Shown in pieces: positions 1 to 8,385 of a DNA stretch of 64,000 nucleotides. Origin of the DNA: Pararhizobium arenae (lineage in GTDB: Bacteria; Pseudomonadota; Alphaproteobacteria; Rhizobiales; Rhizobiaceae); assembly GCF_001931685.1 (NCBI RefSeq), contig NZ_MOOY01000003.1:1-64000 (forward strand), read 5' to 3'. The position numbers and the translations under genes are program-made. The notes under the pieces were generated by a model that worked only from the letters and a program-made list of their open reading frames with translations, was not told where the DNA came from and searched no databases. Numbering within the stretch: the first letter of the stretch is position 1; the number at the start of each line of letters is the position of its first letter.

Positions 1-456
1 CCGGTGCTGGACTTCCTGCAGAAGGATGGCCTTGTCGCGAACCAGGTCGTCTTTCAGACGAGCCTCAGCGCGCATGTCGGTCACGTCGGTGATGGCGACA
101 AGCAGGCGAATATGCTCAAGATCGCCGTCATCGAGCTTGCGCGCGTTGATGATCAACTGCCGCGTTTTCCGGTCCGATCGCTTCAGGTCGATCTCATAGG
201 CATCAATGCTCGCACTGCCGGTGACGGTCGCCGTCAACAGGGACTCGAGCCTGGGCATGGCCCATTCCCCGTGTCCGAGTTCGCCAAGGCGCTTGCCTGT
301 GACGGAGGCCGGGGCAATCTCGAATGCTCGGCAGAAAGATGCGCTCGCTGCGATGATCCTCAGATCATCGGACAGAAACAGCAGCGGTTCGTTGGACGAC
401 ATCACCACGGCAAGTGTGCTCGCCGCTTCGAAATGTACTTTCGGTATCTGTGACAT
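1..456 (-). CDS. PAS-domain sensor histidine kinase, HWE/HisKA_2 type (N-terminal part)
   Basis: The reading frame is open from an ATG at 456 to the window edge (152 codons, no stop), so only the N-terminal part is present. Residues about 15-125 look like a PAS sensor domain (PLLFLSDDLRIIAAS, then a LRLLVAITDVTDMR-like end). The last visible residues, LLQEVQHR, match the phospho-acceptor motif of HWE/HisKA_2 kinases, where the His is phosphorylated. Such kinases in Rhizobiaceae often feed the PhyR-EcfG general stress response; that role is inferred here. The absence of a membrane segment in the visible part suggests a cytoplasmic sensor. The rest of the kinase and its partner lie outside the window. 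Confidence 0.8.
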   Translation of the reverse strand, partial: MSQIPKVHFEAASTLAVVMSSNEPLLFLSDDLRIIAASASFCRAFEIAPASVTGKRLGELGHGEWAMPRLESLLTATVTGSASIDAYEIDLKRSDRKTRQLIINARKLDDGDLEHIRLLVAITDVTDMRAEARLKDDLVRDKAILLQEVQHR

Positions 457-1198
457 GATAGGGCCCTCAAGGGCCGGAGACTCACGGCGCAAGTCATGAC
501 TCGGCAGGAGCGTTGGACAAGGCGCTGAAAGCCGTATCCTACTGAAACACAATAACACACCTCATGCGTAGTTTTGCTTTAATTCTGTCGGGCAGACGTG
601 AACTCTGCCCTAGCTCGAGCAAAAGGCGCCCGAGCCGATCATGAAGCCGCCCGCTTCGCGGAACATGCGCGCGCTAGCACCGGACTGGCGCGGTCGCATT
701 TGGTGAGTATGGGGCGCATCGGTTGGCGTGTCGCCATCTGTTGCCGGGACGGTCGTGGCCTGGATAGGCAGACAAAACGCGCGCTACACCATATCGGCTG
801 GCTTTCTACTGGTGGAACATGACGTTGAAAGCGCCGTCTGCGGGGGAAATAGGTTAAGCGCTGTTGCGCGGCTCTCATAGTCGAATTTATCCGTCGATTG
901 GACCGGAACCTTCCAGCAGCCATGCCGTTGAGCGGAATGCAAAGATCTTTCTTCCGCGAGCGTAATGACCTGGAGCTCGATGTGAAGGCATCGAGTTTAC
1001 CGATGATGTTGCTTACGTGTCGCGCCTTGTCTGCGAAAACATCCAAGTTGAACCGACCCGGTGATGGCTGATCAACGCCAGTGTTCTGGTGTCATGAGGT
1101 AGGAAATCGGCGGATTGCAGTCGCGAACCAGTTATGGCGAAACTACTCGAAGATTGTTGTCTCGCTCTCCAGAGCCGCGACATAAGGAACATGCCAGA
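457..1198. other. Gene-poor stretch between kinase and AI-2E gene
   Basis: No convincing coding region is seen on either strand. The reading frames here are Arg/Ser-rich and lack ribosome binding sites or recognisable motifs. The only clear signal is an EcfG-type promoter at 905-929. A 44-codon frame at 937-1071 starts almost at the predicted transcription start and is unsupported. Confidence 0.5.
905..929 (+). promoter_or_regulatory. EcfG-type (general stress response) promoter candidate
   Basis: GGAAC at 905-909 and CGTT at 926-929 are separated by 16 bases. This is an exact match to the alphaproteobacterial EcfG consensus GGAAC-N16/17-CGTT. It points rightwards to the AI-2E family gene, leaving a leader of about 260 bases. 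The HWE kinase next door fits a stress-response setting. No transcript data support it, so it remains a sequence-only prediction. Confidence 0.55.
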
Positions 1199-2284
1199 AT
1201 GTCCATCCAAAGAGCCAGTTTTTATGTGCTCCTGGTCATCGTGACGATTGCATTTGTGTGGCTGCTCATTCCCTACTACACTGCGGTCCTCTGGGCTGTG
1301 ATCCTTGCAATCTTGTTCTTCCCCGTCCACAGACGGCTAGACCGAATGATTGGTGGTCGTTCCACGATCGCGGCACTGCTGACCGTGCTTCTATGCGTCT
1401 GCCTCGTCATCCTGCCGGCCCTCGGCATTCTGGCATCGCTCATCCAGGAAGGGACCAGCCTCTACCAGCGCATCAGCAGTAACGAAATCAACCTGAATGC
1501 CCACCTGCTGCGTCTTCAATCCATCCTCCCTGCCTTCGTCGACGACTGGTTGACTTCCCTCAAGCTCGATGGCTTTGCTGAAGTCTGGACGAAGCTGTCG
1601 TCCGGCTTCATGGAGGCAGGCCAGTCGATTGCCGGCGGTGTGCTAAGCTTCGGACAGAACACGCTGCAGTTCTTCATCAGCCTGGGACTGATGCTCTATC
1701 TGCTGTTCTTCCTGTTCCGCGACGGCGCATCGCTGGGGAGGACTTTACGTCACTCCATTCCGCTCAGTGACGACTATACGCGCCAGTTCGTCGATAAGTT
1801 CGCCGCCGTTGTCCGCGCCACGGTTCGAGGCAATGTGATCATCGCGATCACACAGGGTCTGATTGGCGGCCTGAGCTTCTGGTCCCTGGGGATCGAGGCC
1901 GCATTGCTCTGGGGCGTCGTCATGACTTTCCTGTCCATGCTGCCTGCCGTCGGTGCCGCGATCGTCTGGGTACCGGCTGCTATCTGGCTCTTCCTTATCG
2001 GCGCTTGGATCAGGGGCATCCTGATGGTGGTGATCGGCATCTTCGTGATAGGGCTGATCGATAACATCCTTCGTCCTCCGCTGGTCGGGCAGGGAGCGCG
2101 GCTGCCGGACTATGTCGTGCTCATTTCGACTGTCGGTGGAATTTCCCTGTTCGGCCTCAGCGGCTTCGTGATTGGTCCCCTGATCGCCGCCCTCTTCATC
2201 TCCGCGTGGTCCCTGTTCACGCTGCAACAGCAGGAACCCGCATTACCTTCAATCAGTCCTGACATCGAGAAAAGAGGCTATTGA
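1199..2284 (+). CDS. AI-2E family transporter (PerM/YdiK-type membrane protein)
   Basis: A 361-residue polytopic inner-membrane protein. Hydrophobic segments lie near residues 7-50 and 60-85, then a soluble stretch of about 90 residues, then four or five segments to residue 345. The C-terminal signature of the family is present: IDNILRPPLVGQ, followed by VGGISLFGLSGFVIGPLIAA. Members act as exporters or permeases; the autoinducer-2 link holds for only some, and the substrate here is unknown. The start at 1199 is chosen because an AAGGA lies 10 bases upstream and the protein then begins directly with a membrane segment; the longer frame from 1115 adds a non-hydrophobic tail. The EcfG-like promoter at 905-929 may drive it. 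Confidence 0.85.
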   Translation: MSIQRASFYVLLVIVTIAFVWLLIPYYTAVLWAVILAILFFPVHRRLDRMIGGRSTIAALLTVLLCVCLVILPALGILASLIQEGTSLYQRISSNEINLNAHLLRLQSILPAFVDDWLTSLKLDGFAEVWTKLSSGFMEAGQSIAGGVLSFGQNTLQFFISLGLMLYLLFFLFRDGASLGRTLRHSIPLSDDYTRQFVDKFAAVVRATVRGNVIIAITQGLIGGLSFWSLGIEAALLWGVVMTFLSMLPAVGAAIVWVPAAIWLFLIGAWIRGILMVVIGIFVIGLIDNILRPPLVGQGARLPDYVVLISTVGGISLFGLSGFVIGPLIAALFISAWSLFTLQQQEPALPSISPDIEKRGY

Positions 2285-2488
2285 GGCGCGCGGAACGTGT
2301 CGCGAAATGAAGAATGCATGTGCGGTGACGGAGCTAAAGCCGCTGCCAGCCGCAACTCGAGACCGCCGATTTGATTTTCCGGGCGTGTCTTTTTCCCGCG
2401 CAGAAAGGAACTATTCGAGGCTGGAGACATGATTTCAGCGTCTTAACGGTCATTGCCTTCGTTCTCGTGCGAGTTACACGGGTCTGGA

Positions 2489-2935
2489 TCAGATATCGCT
2501 GATAGAGGGAAGGTGAATCTCGATCTCCCTGCGCCTCTTGTCATCTAATGATGCAACATTCGCATTCCAAAACGCATCGGCCTCGGCAGGCTCATCTTCC
2601 CACTTCCGCGTGCTGACAATGTTGTCATCGACCTTTACACGGCGTCGCCCTCCAAGCCTCATGTATTCTTCAGCCATTTCCAGCGATGGTGTCTTTCCAT
2701 CGTCCGATACGACGATCTCGTTTGGCTGTTTTTCTTCCGCGAGAATGGCACGTAGTGCGTCATGCTCTGGCCCGAAGGGTTTTTGCGCCAGAAACGCTTC
2801 CACAGTCGAGCGTGTCTCATGGCCACCTGAAGGCGAATTGCCGACATGCAGAACCATCGATTCACCGCCAAAGCTATCTTTTCGAACAAACCAACGGTCT
2901 CCGTTGGAGCTTTCTGCGAATTTCTGATCGTCCAT
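2489..2935 (-). CDS. Hypothetical protein, 148 residues
   Basis: A soluble, acidic protein with no motif I recognise. Residues about 5-25 contain GDRWFVRKD, the middle holds PFGPEHDALRAILAEE, and the C-terminal third is rich in Asp, Glu and Lys. The start at 2935 (MDDQKF) is preferred to an upstream frame beginning at 3013 because GGAAGGGA lies just upstream. It is a single gene, convergent with the AI-2E gene, with 204 bases between them. It may be one of the small accessory proteins common in Rhizobiaceae, but no function can be stated. Confidence 0.65.
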   Translation of the reverse strand: MDDQKFAESSNGDRWFVRKDSFGGESMVLHVGNSPSGGHETRSTVEAFLAQKPFGPEHDALRAILAEEKQPNEIVVSDDGKTPSLEMAEEYMRLGGRRRVKVDDNIVSTRKWEDEPAEADAFWNANVASLDDKRRREIEIHLPSISDI

Positions 2936-3016
2936 AATGTTGTCCCTTCCGATGGGATCGGATCCATTAACTTCTAAATCGCGGCGCAGCCACGAGGAGC
3001 GAAAATAAGGCATTAC

Positions 3017-3049
3017 GCAAAGGCCCGATCGTGTTGACCGGGCCTTTGC
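3017..3049 (-). terminator. Hairpin terminator downstream of the BA14K gene
   Basis: Perfect 11-base arms, GCAAAGGCCCG at 3017-3027 and its complement at 3039-3049. It lies just past the stop of the BA14K gene on the - strand. There is no strong T-tract beyond the stem. Confidence 0.5.
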
Positions 3050-3059
3050 AAGTCATCGA

Positions 3060-3482
3060 TTAATAGGGAGACCTGCACTGCTGGCGCGGACCATTATTGG
3101 GCTGATAGGTGTTGTCATAAGCCCGATACGACCGATAGCGATTGGCACACCAATTGGCTGATTGGTCATCAATTTCGACAACCCGCTCTCGCCTGGTTCC
3201 ATTCGTCAACGCACCGCCGATGATCGCTCCTGCTCCAAATGCCGCAAGCGGATACCAGTAGCCGTCATTGTGACGGCGATATCCGTCACGGCGTTCGCGG
3301 TATCCCTGGTTGCCATTCCAGTGGCCGCGGCGCATGTCACGACGATATTGGACAGACTGAATGTCGGGGCTAACTTTGTACAACATGGGCGTAGCGGGAG
3401 CCGCTGCCGCGGGGGTGTACGTCGACAAGCCGATCGTGGCGGCAAGCGTTGCCGTGCAAACTGCAGATATGATGTTTTTCAT
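3060..3482 (-). CDS. BA14K family protein
   Basis: A 140-residue secreted or membrane-associated protein. Residues 1-28 form a signal peptide with cleavage likely after an AAAAA run. The middle is Arg/Gly/Tyr-rich (RRDGYRRHNDGYWY), followed by a Gly/Ala-rich hydrophobic segment (AAFGAGAIIGGAL), and the C-terminal part has the BA14K signature WCANRYRSYRAYDNTYQPNN ending in a Cys. The family is named from an immunoreactive 14-kDa Brucella protein with lectin-like activity and is widespread in Rhizobiales. The 5' leader carries a perfect 20-base palindrome, and an EcfG-like promoter may lie upstream, suggesting stress control. Confidence 0.85.
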   Translation of the reverse strand: MKNIISAVCTATLAATIGLSTYTPAAAAPATPMLYKVSPDIQSVQYRRDMRRGHWNGNQGYRERRDGYRRHNDGYWYPLAAFGAGAIIGGALTNGTRRERVVEIDDQSANWCANRYRSYRAYDNTYQPNNGPRQQCRSPY

Positions 3483-3498
3483 TGGATCTTCCTTGGTT

Positions 3499-3518
3499 GA
3501 ACCAGGATTTCCTGGTTC
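3499..3518. repeat. Perfect palindrome in the BA14K leader
   Basis: Arms GAACCAGGA (3499-3507) and TCCTGGTTC (3510-3518) with a two-base centre. It lies between the candidate promoter and the ribosome binding site of the BA14K gene, so it could be an operator or a leader hairpin. Confidence 0.5.
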
Positions 3519-3526
3519 ACAAGGCT

Positions 3527-3551
3527 AACCATCGTGTGGGGTTAATGTTCC
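3527..3551 (-). promoter_or_regulatory. Possible EcfG-like promoter of the BA14K gene
   Basis: On the - strand GGAAC (3551-3547), 16 bases, then GGTT (3530-3527). This differs from GGAAC-N16-CGTT at one position. The spacing to the BA14K start (about 45 bases) is reasonable. Confidence 0.3.
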
Positions 3552-3741
3552 GAACCTGTGACATACTTCGCGAAAGAGCGTGAGCCGCCGCGATGAGAAT
3601 GTCGGGAGCCAGGCCATACAGTTTAGTTATGGCTTAGAGCGTTGCTTGCAATAACAAGAAAACATCGGAAACGTGCGGAACCAACTGTGCATTGCGCGGT
3701 TATGCTGCGTTGCACAAATGTCAATTTGGAAACTCACGCGG

Positions 3742-3981
3742 ATGAACAAGATTCACTGGACAAAACCGGTACGGATATCGGCCCTTCAAGGCGGCGAGCA
3801 GGTGATCAATGGGCCTTTGGAAGCACTGGAGAGCCTTAACTCCTGGCTTCATCATGAAGGATGGTTCTTTGAGCGCGCAAAAGACAGGTGTCACGCTGCG
3901 CTGGAGATTGGTCTATCACCAGAAGAAGCGCGCCGAGCTTTCATCGCCGCAGCCCTCGATATGAACGTACCGTTTGCATGA
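3742..3981 (+). CDS. DUF982 domain protein
   Basis: A 79-residue protein matching DUF982: WTKPVRISALQGG near the start, a central GPLEALESLNSWLHH, then AKDRCHAALEIGLSPEEARR, AFIAAALDMNVPFA at the end. DUF982 proteins are small cytoplasmic proteins abundant in Rhizobiaceae, often on plasmids and islands, with no known function. The start is uncertain: ATG codons at 3673, 3718 and 3742 share the frame. The last is chosen because family members begin close to the conserved tryptophan and a GGA lies upstream. It is a lone gene. Confidence 0.7.
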   Translation: MNKIHWTKPVRISALQGGEQVINGPLEALESLNSWLHHEGWFFERAKDRCHAALEIGLSPEEARRAFIAAALDMNVPFA

Positions 3982-4509
3982 AGTCCCATTTGGGGGCTAC
4001 CTTAAACATAGTCCATTTTTATCCGTGAAATTCGCGTCGCGTTCGTCATAGTTGACGTCCCATTTCTTGCCGATCGGCTTTTGTCGAGCAGGCGCCTTGT
4101 GGGCTGTGGCGTTGTCGGAGCCGGTAATAATCCGTGGCTTTGCACTCGCCAAACCGTTGTTACCGCTAGTGCCAGGCCTTTGGCATATTGACCCTTTGCA
4201 TCCTGATGAATGGCCGCTACCCCTGCCTGTTTCTTCTTCGTTATCACTTGTCTCCCTTCGTCTTGCCTGCATCCGTCAGTTTTGAGCGATTGGGGTCATC
4301 CAAATTTTATCCGGCCGCGTCACGATCGGTCGCGTGATTGTCGACAGCCGGTAGATAGCCGCGCGGGCGCGATTCTTCCGGTCCCTCCCACCGCGGAGAT
4401 TGATCTGTAGTCCCGGCTAGTTTCGCCACAATTTCGGCCGAAAGCGAAGATCATTTCCGCTTCGCGGCTTCATGCCGGTTATCGGCGCCGTGGTCGCCCA
4501 TGCCCGAAA
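3982..4509. other. No gene recognised
   Basis: About 530 bases with only short, unsupported frames on both strands. No repeat or RNA gene is recognised. It may be decayed sequence belonging to the pseudogene that follows. Confidence 0.5.
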
Positions 4510-5104
4510 GCGGACGAGACCGTGCTTCGGCGTAGCGTTTGACCCTACCTTTTCGACGCTTTGGGACTGACGGCCAAGGATCTTCTGCGCCGCTGCGAAC
4601 GGGCGACGCCGGATCGCGGCGACGCCTGCATGTTGTTCTGGACGCTCGGCGGCAATCAAGTCGGTAAGGCCGCATTAGCCGGCTGGCGTGAGATTATCCT
4701 GCCGAACCTCGGGGAGCTATCGCTATGGCCGTTCGACGGGCCGCTCCCATGAACTGATGATACCGGGTGCCACTGTCGGGACCGAGACCTATCCCGGCGA
4801 CGTTTGTGGCCAGCTTGGAATTCCCCGACGTCCGGTATGGAGTAAGCGACAGCAAGACGGACGCCGGTCCGTGGCAAGTCATCTGGTGCGGTGGCTGGAA
4901 AACAGGCCACACGTCGACGGGAGCGCACTCCAAAGTCTGATCAGCGATGGTTTCGGAAATGGCAAGGATGGTGAGGACCGGTTCGACGCCACGGTCGGCC
5001 TGCTCGGCATGATCGACGTCGTCGATGGTAGACGGAGCGAAGGGGTACCGGAAGCTGATAATGTCAAAACCTGGGAAGGCTGGATCCTCGGTCAGCGGGC
5101 TTAA
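4510..5104 (+). pseudogene. Frameshifted remnant of a DUF429-like (RNase H-fold) gene
   Basis: Two overlapping frames form one protein. The frame through 4561-4749 reads LGLTAKDLLRRCERA, LFWTLGGNQVGKAALAGW, LWPFDG, then hits TGA. The next frame continues from about 4753 with ATVGTETYPGDV, DGFGNGKDGEDRFDATVG and WEGWILGQR to a TGA at 5104. Together these follow the order of blocks of DUF429-type predicted RNase H-fold proteins. At least one frameshift lies near 4745-4755, and an in-frame stop at 4540 breaks the upstream part. The N-terminal half is missing or unrecognisable. I infer a dead gene; the family call is from memory of the motif order. Confidence 0.5.
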
Positions 5105-5151
5105 GTCTCCCGCACGTTGATCCACAGCGAGACGATTTGATGCAGGTTGCT

Positions 5152-5389
5152 CGCAACTCGAAACAAATTGCGCTCATTCGCTTCGAACTTCCGGGCGAAC
5201 GATTCGAACGTCTAGGGCAACGTTTCCAAACTCTGGGCGAACGTTTCATTCGTCCAGATTTCCGATTCATCCGAAGTCGGAATGGTCGCACTCTGTACGT
5301 CCGGAGCCGTGAATATAGCTGTAGGATTGCCGGCAACCTCTCGACGTGCCCGCAACCTGAAGCAAATTGCGCTCATTCGATTCCAAACT
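5152..5389. repeat. Two imperfect copies of a 38-39-base direct repeat
   Basis: The stretches 5152-5189 and 5351-5389 share the core CAAATTGCGCTCATTCG exactly and are about 85% identical overall by eye. The sequence between them has further GGGCGAACGTTTC-like repeats. No function is apparent. Confidence 0.5.
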
Positions 5390-5500
5390 CGAAAATTCCG
5401 ATTCAAAACAAAATGATTCCGTTTCGGCGAAAAACGCCTTGCGCCATGCCGCCGGTCCTCTGACCATTATAGTGCCATCAACGAGAACAGGGAGGACAAC

Positions 5501-5812
5501 GTGGCACGACAGACCTTAGAGCAGCGGAACGCGAAGCAGCGGGAACGGCAGCAGCGGCTGAGGGACCGGCATCGGGCCGAGCGGCGCCCGGATCGAGACG
5601 ACGTCGCGCGCACCATGCTGTTCTGGGCGATCACCGGCTATCTAAAGGAAGATCGGCCCGATCGGATCGATCAGCTAGCCGACGCCGTGACTGCCCTGCT
5701 GGTCGACCAAGGATTTGACGAGCGGGCAGCCTACGAGGTCTTCGATGATCTCGTTGACCGCTATGCCCGCGACGACCAGCCCTTCCGCCGTAAGCCTCAC
5801 CTGCGGGGCTGA
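5501..5812 (+). CDS. Hypothetical protein, 103 residues, charged
   Basis: Starts with GTG at 5501, preceded by a strong GGGAGGA ribosome binding site at a spacing of about five bases. Residues 1-30 are very rich in Arg, Gln and Glu and should be helical. The rest (MLFWAITGYLKE, DQLADAVTALLVDQGFDERA, VFDDLVDRYARD) looks like a compact helical domain. I do not recognise the family. No partner gene is nearby; it lies upstream of the large recombinase gene, with inverted repeats between them. Confidence 0.65.
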   Translation: MARQTLEQRNAKQRERQQRLRDRHRAERRPDRDDVARTMLFWAITGYLKEDRPDRIDQLADAVTALLVDQGFDERAAYEVFDDLVDRYARDDQPFRRKPHLRG

Positions 5813-5850
5813 AGAAATCAGGCCATCTGCTCTGCTGGATCACCAACTTT

Positions 5851-5913
5851 TTGCAAACGGCGTTATCATCAGAGACTTCGTCCCCCCGTTACTTCGTGAA
5901 ACGCCGTTTGCAA
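5851..5913. repeat. 14-base inverted repeat with 35-base spacer
   Basis: TTGCAAACGGCGTT at 5851-5864 and its exact complement at 5900-5913. On the right it is followed by a T-rich run. It lies 120 bases upstream of the recombinase gene and could be a terminator for the preceding gene or a recombination site. A separate palindrome (GGTAACC-CGC-GGTTACC) follows at 5948-5964. Confidence 0.55.
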
Positions 5914-6033
5914 CTGAATCGTTTTTATAAAAAAGCCTTTCGCTTCCGGTAACCCGCGGTTACCAGAGGTTAACCCCATTCCCATAGCTCGCGTGCCCCG
6001 CATCTGCGGGAACGACCAACAACAGCTACGTGA

Positions 6034-8364
6034 ATGGAAATGAACCAGTTTTCTGCCAAAACCTTTCAACGCAAGATCGACGCCTTCTGCCAACTGCGGC
6101 TAGCGCCGCTGTTGGAGGATGACGAACTTCTCCGACTGAAGTGGTATATGCACACGCTCATTCAGACGAGGAAATCGGCGCCAAGAACGAGCGGCAAGAC
6201 GGACTGGGACGTTGTCGCGGCAGCCTGCGGCGTGGACGCCAAGCTCCTGGCGAACAATGCGCGGCAGATCAACCCGGCGTTCGACGCGATTGCTCGGTGG
6301 ATCCGAGACGCTCACCCTTCAGCAACCGCCGCAACTTCCAAAGTCCTCCAAACACAGAAGACGCCGAGGACGCAGGCGCCGCCGACGGTGCCTCGGCCTG
6401 CCTCGCGGATGCCAAAGCATCCGACCGCGGCGCGGCCGGCTCCCGCAGCGAGCACAGGCGCAAATCTCGAATTTCCAGAAGCACTGTTCGAGGTCTGGGA
6501 GGATCCGGCTGACTTTTCGGAGGCCTTGCAGCTTCATCTTCGGCGGCATGGCGAAACTTACTGGACACTCTATCGCGGCATCATCGGTTCGGATGACACC
6601 ACGGACAAGAATACGCTTTTAAGCTGGATCGAAGGTCGGAGGATCCCGCGCACCACCGAGAGCTTTGAGATCTTGTCGCGGATCGAGCGGCGGTACCGGC
6701 TTCCGGCCGGTTATTTCAAAGCCAAGTTACCGCACCCCTCACGATCGGCGTCAGGGTTTGAACTGTCTGGTATCGAACCTGCCGAGCGGCGTCGGATCGC
6801 GTGGCATCTTCCTGAGGATTTCAACACGCTGTCCTTCCAGAAGAGGGAGGAGATCGTCGATTGGGTGCGGCGGGTTATTATCAGCGGCACGACGGACTAC
6901 CGGAAGTACCAGGCTGCCGCCGCCAAGCAACGCTACGCCATCCGATTTCCCGGCGTCTCCTATGGCGGCCGGGCGCCACGCGACGGTAAAATCATTGTGC
7001 CTGCGAACTACGAGCAGACATGGGTCGAGGATCCTGATCTGCTGTCCGGGGTGATCGAAGCGCCACCAGCTCTTGCCATGGAAATGGCTGACCTCGTGCG
7101 CTTCAAGACGTCGGCTCTGACGTCTGTGGGTTTTCAGCGAAACGGGGTTTGGGGCGAAGAAACCGCCTCGCAAAAGATCGAGCACCTCGGGCTTATGTTC
7201 GGCGCCCTTGCGGCAGCGAGAGATGGAGAGGTGAAGGGCTACGGGGTGCCGGTCCGACAGTTGACGTTCGGGCTCCTCATTTTCCCCGGAGTCTAGGATT
7301 GGTATCTGCAGTGGCGGGAGACGCGCCGCGGCTTCTTCACCGCTTGGGAAGTTGACATGTTGCGGATCGCTTTGGCGATCACCAAGGAGGGGACGGGATG
7401 GCTTCGGCAGCATCCGGAGCTTCTGGCGCGGGTTCAACCGATCGCCGGCCTCGTCTCGCAGAATGAGATCGACTATGCAAATGCGGACTGGCACGGTGCC
7501 TGCGACGACTTCCACAAGCATGCCGCTCATCGCGTCAAGGAAATCCAACGGATCGCGCGCGTCCATCGCGATCCGTTCGAGCCGATCATGCCGGTCCTTG
7601 AGGCGGCGAGCCCCGTTGGCGAGTATCGCAAGATCACCGAGGAGATCATCCGCCTGATGCCGGATGAGCATCGTTATCCTCGGCCGGCTGCCGAAGCGGT
7701 CCGGTCATTTCTGATGCTGAGGCTTGGCTTGCACCTGGGGCTTCGCCAGAAGAACCTCCGGCAACTGATGCTCAATCCGAAAGGGTCCATGCCGCGCTCG
7801 GAACGCGCGTTGGAAAAGATGAAGCGCGGCGAAATCCGGTGGAATGATCGGGAAGATGGCTGGGAGGTCTTCATACCTGCGGTCGCCTTCAAGAACGCAC
7901 ACTCATCCTTCTTTGGCGACAAGCCGTTTCGGCTCGTGCTTCCGGACCTCCTGGATCTCTACAAGTACATCGACGCCTATGTCGACCGGTACCGCTCGGT
8001 GCTCCTGCGGTCGGCTGCGGATCCCGGCACGTTCTTCGTCAAGACTGTCAAGACGACCAGCACGAACGCGGCCTATGACACGACGAGTTTCTACGAGGCC
8101 TGGCGTCACACCATCCAGCGCTACGGCATCTACAACCCCTATACCGGACGAGGCGCGATCAAGGGGCTGCTCCCGCACGGGCCTCACAATGTCCGTGACG
8201 TTCTGGCAACCCATATCCTGAAGCAGACTGGCTCCTATGAGCAGGCGAGCTACGCCATACAGGACACCGCCGAAATGGTCGCCAAGCACTACGGGCGCTT
8301 CCTGCCCCAAGATAAAGCAGCGCTTGCGGCACGCATCCTCAACCAGGTATGGGAAGCCGCCTGA
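6034..8364 (+). pseudogene. Large tyrosine recombinase/integrase interrupted by one in-frame TAG
   Basis: One frame of 777 codons is cut by a TAG at 7294-7296 (codon 421). Upstream it reads GVPVRQLTFGLLIFPGV; directly after the stop it continues DWYLQWRETRRGFFTAWEVD into the 7357-8364 part with no frameshift. The C-terminal part has the recombinase signature: LGLHLGLRQKNLRQL (catalytic Arg near 571), HNVRD (H-x-x-R near 718-721) and AKHYGRFL (Tyr near 753). The N-terminal 420 residues include a Pro/Ala/Thr-rich linker (about 105-145) and are not recognised. A single nonsense change (for instance Trp TGG to TAG) would explain the break. It is convergent with a second recombinase, whose stop is 22 bases away. 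Confidence 0.75.
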
Positions 8365-8385
8365 CGCGGAAGGAGGCGTCGGAAA

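Noticed and set aside
937-1071. 44-codon frame right after the EcfG-like promoter
   Set aside because: It would begin about at the transcription start with no ribosome site; no conservation evidence.
639-1330. Two - strand frames (639-1046 and 1013-1330)
   Set aside because: Arg/Ser-rich, no ribosome sites, and the second overlaps the well-supported AI-2E gene.
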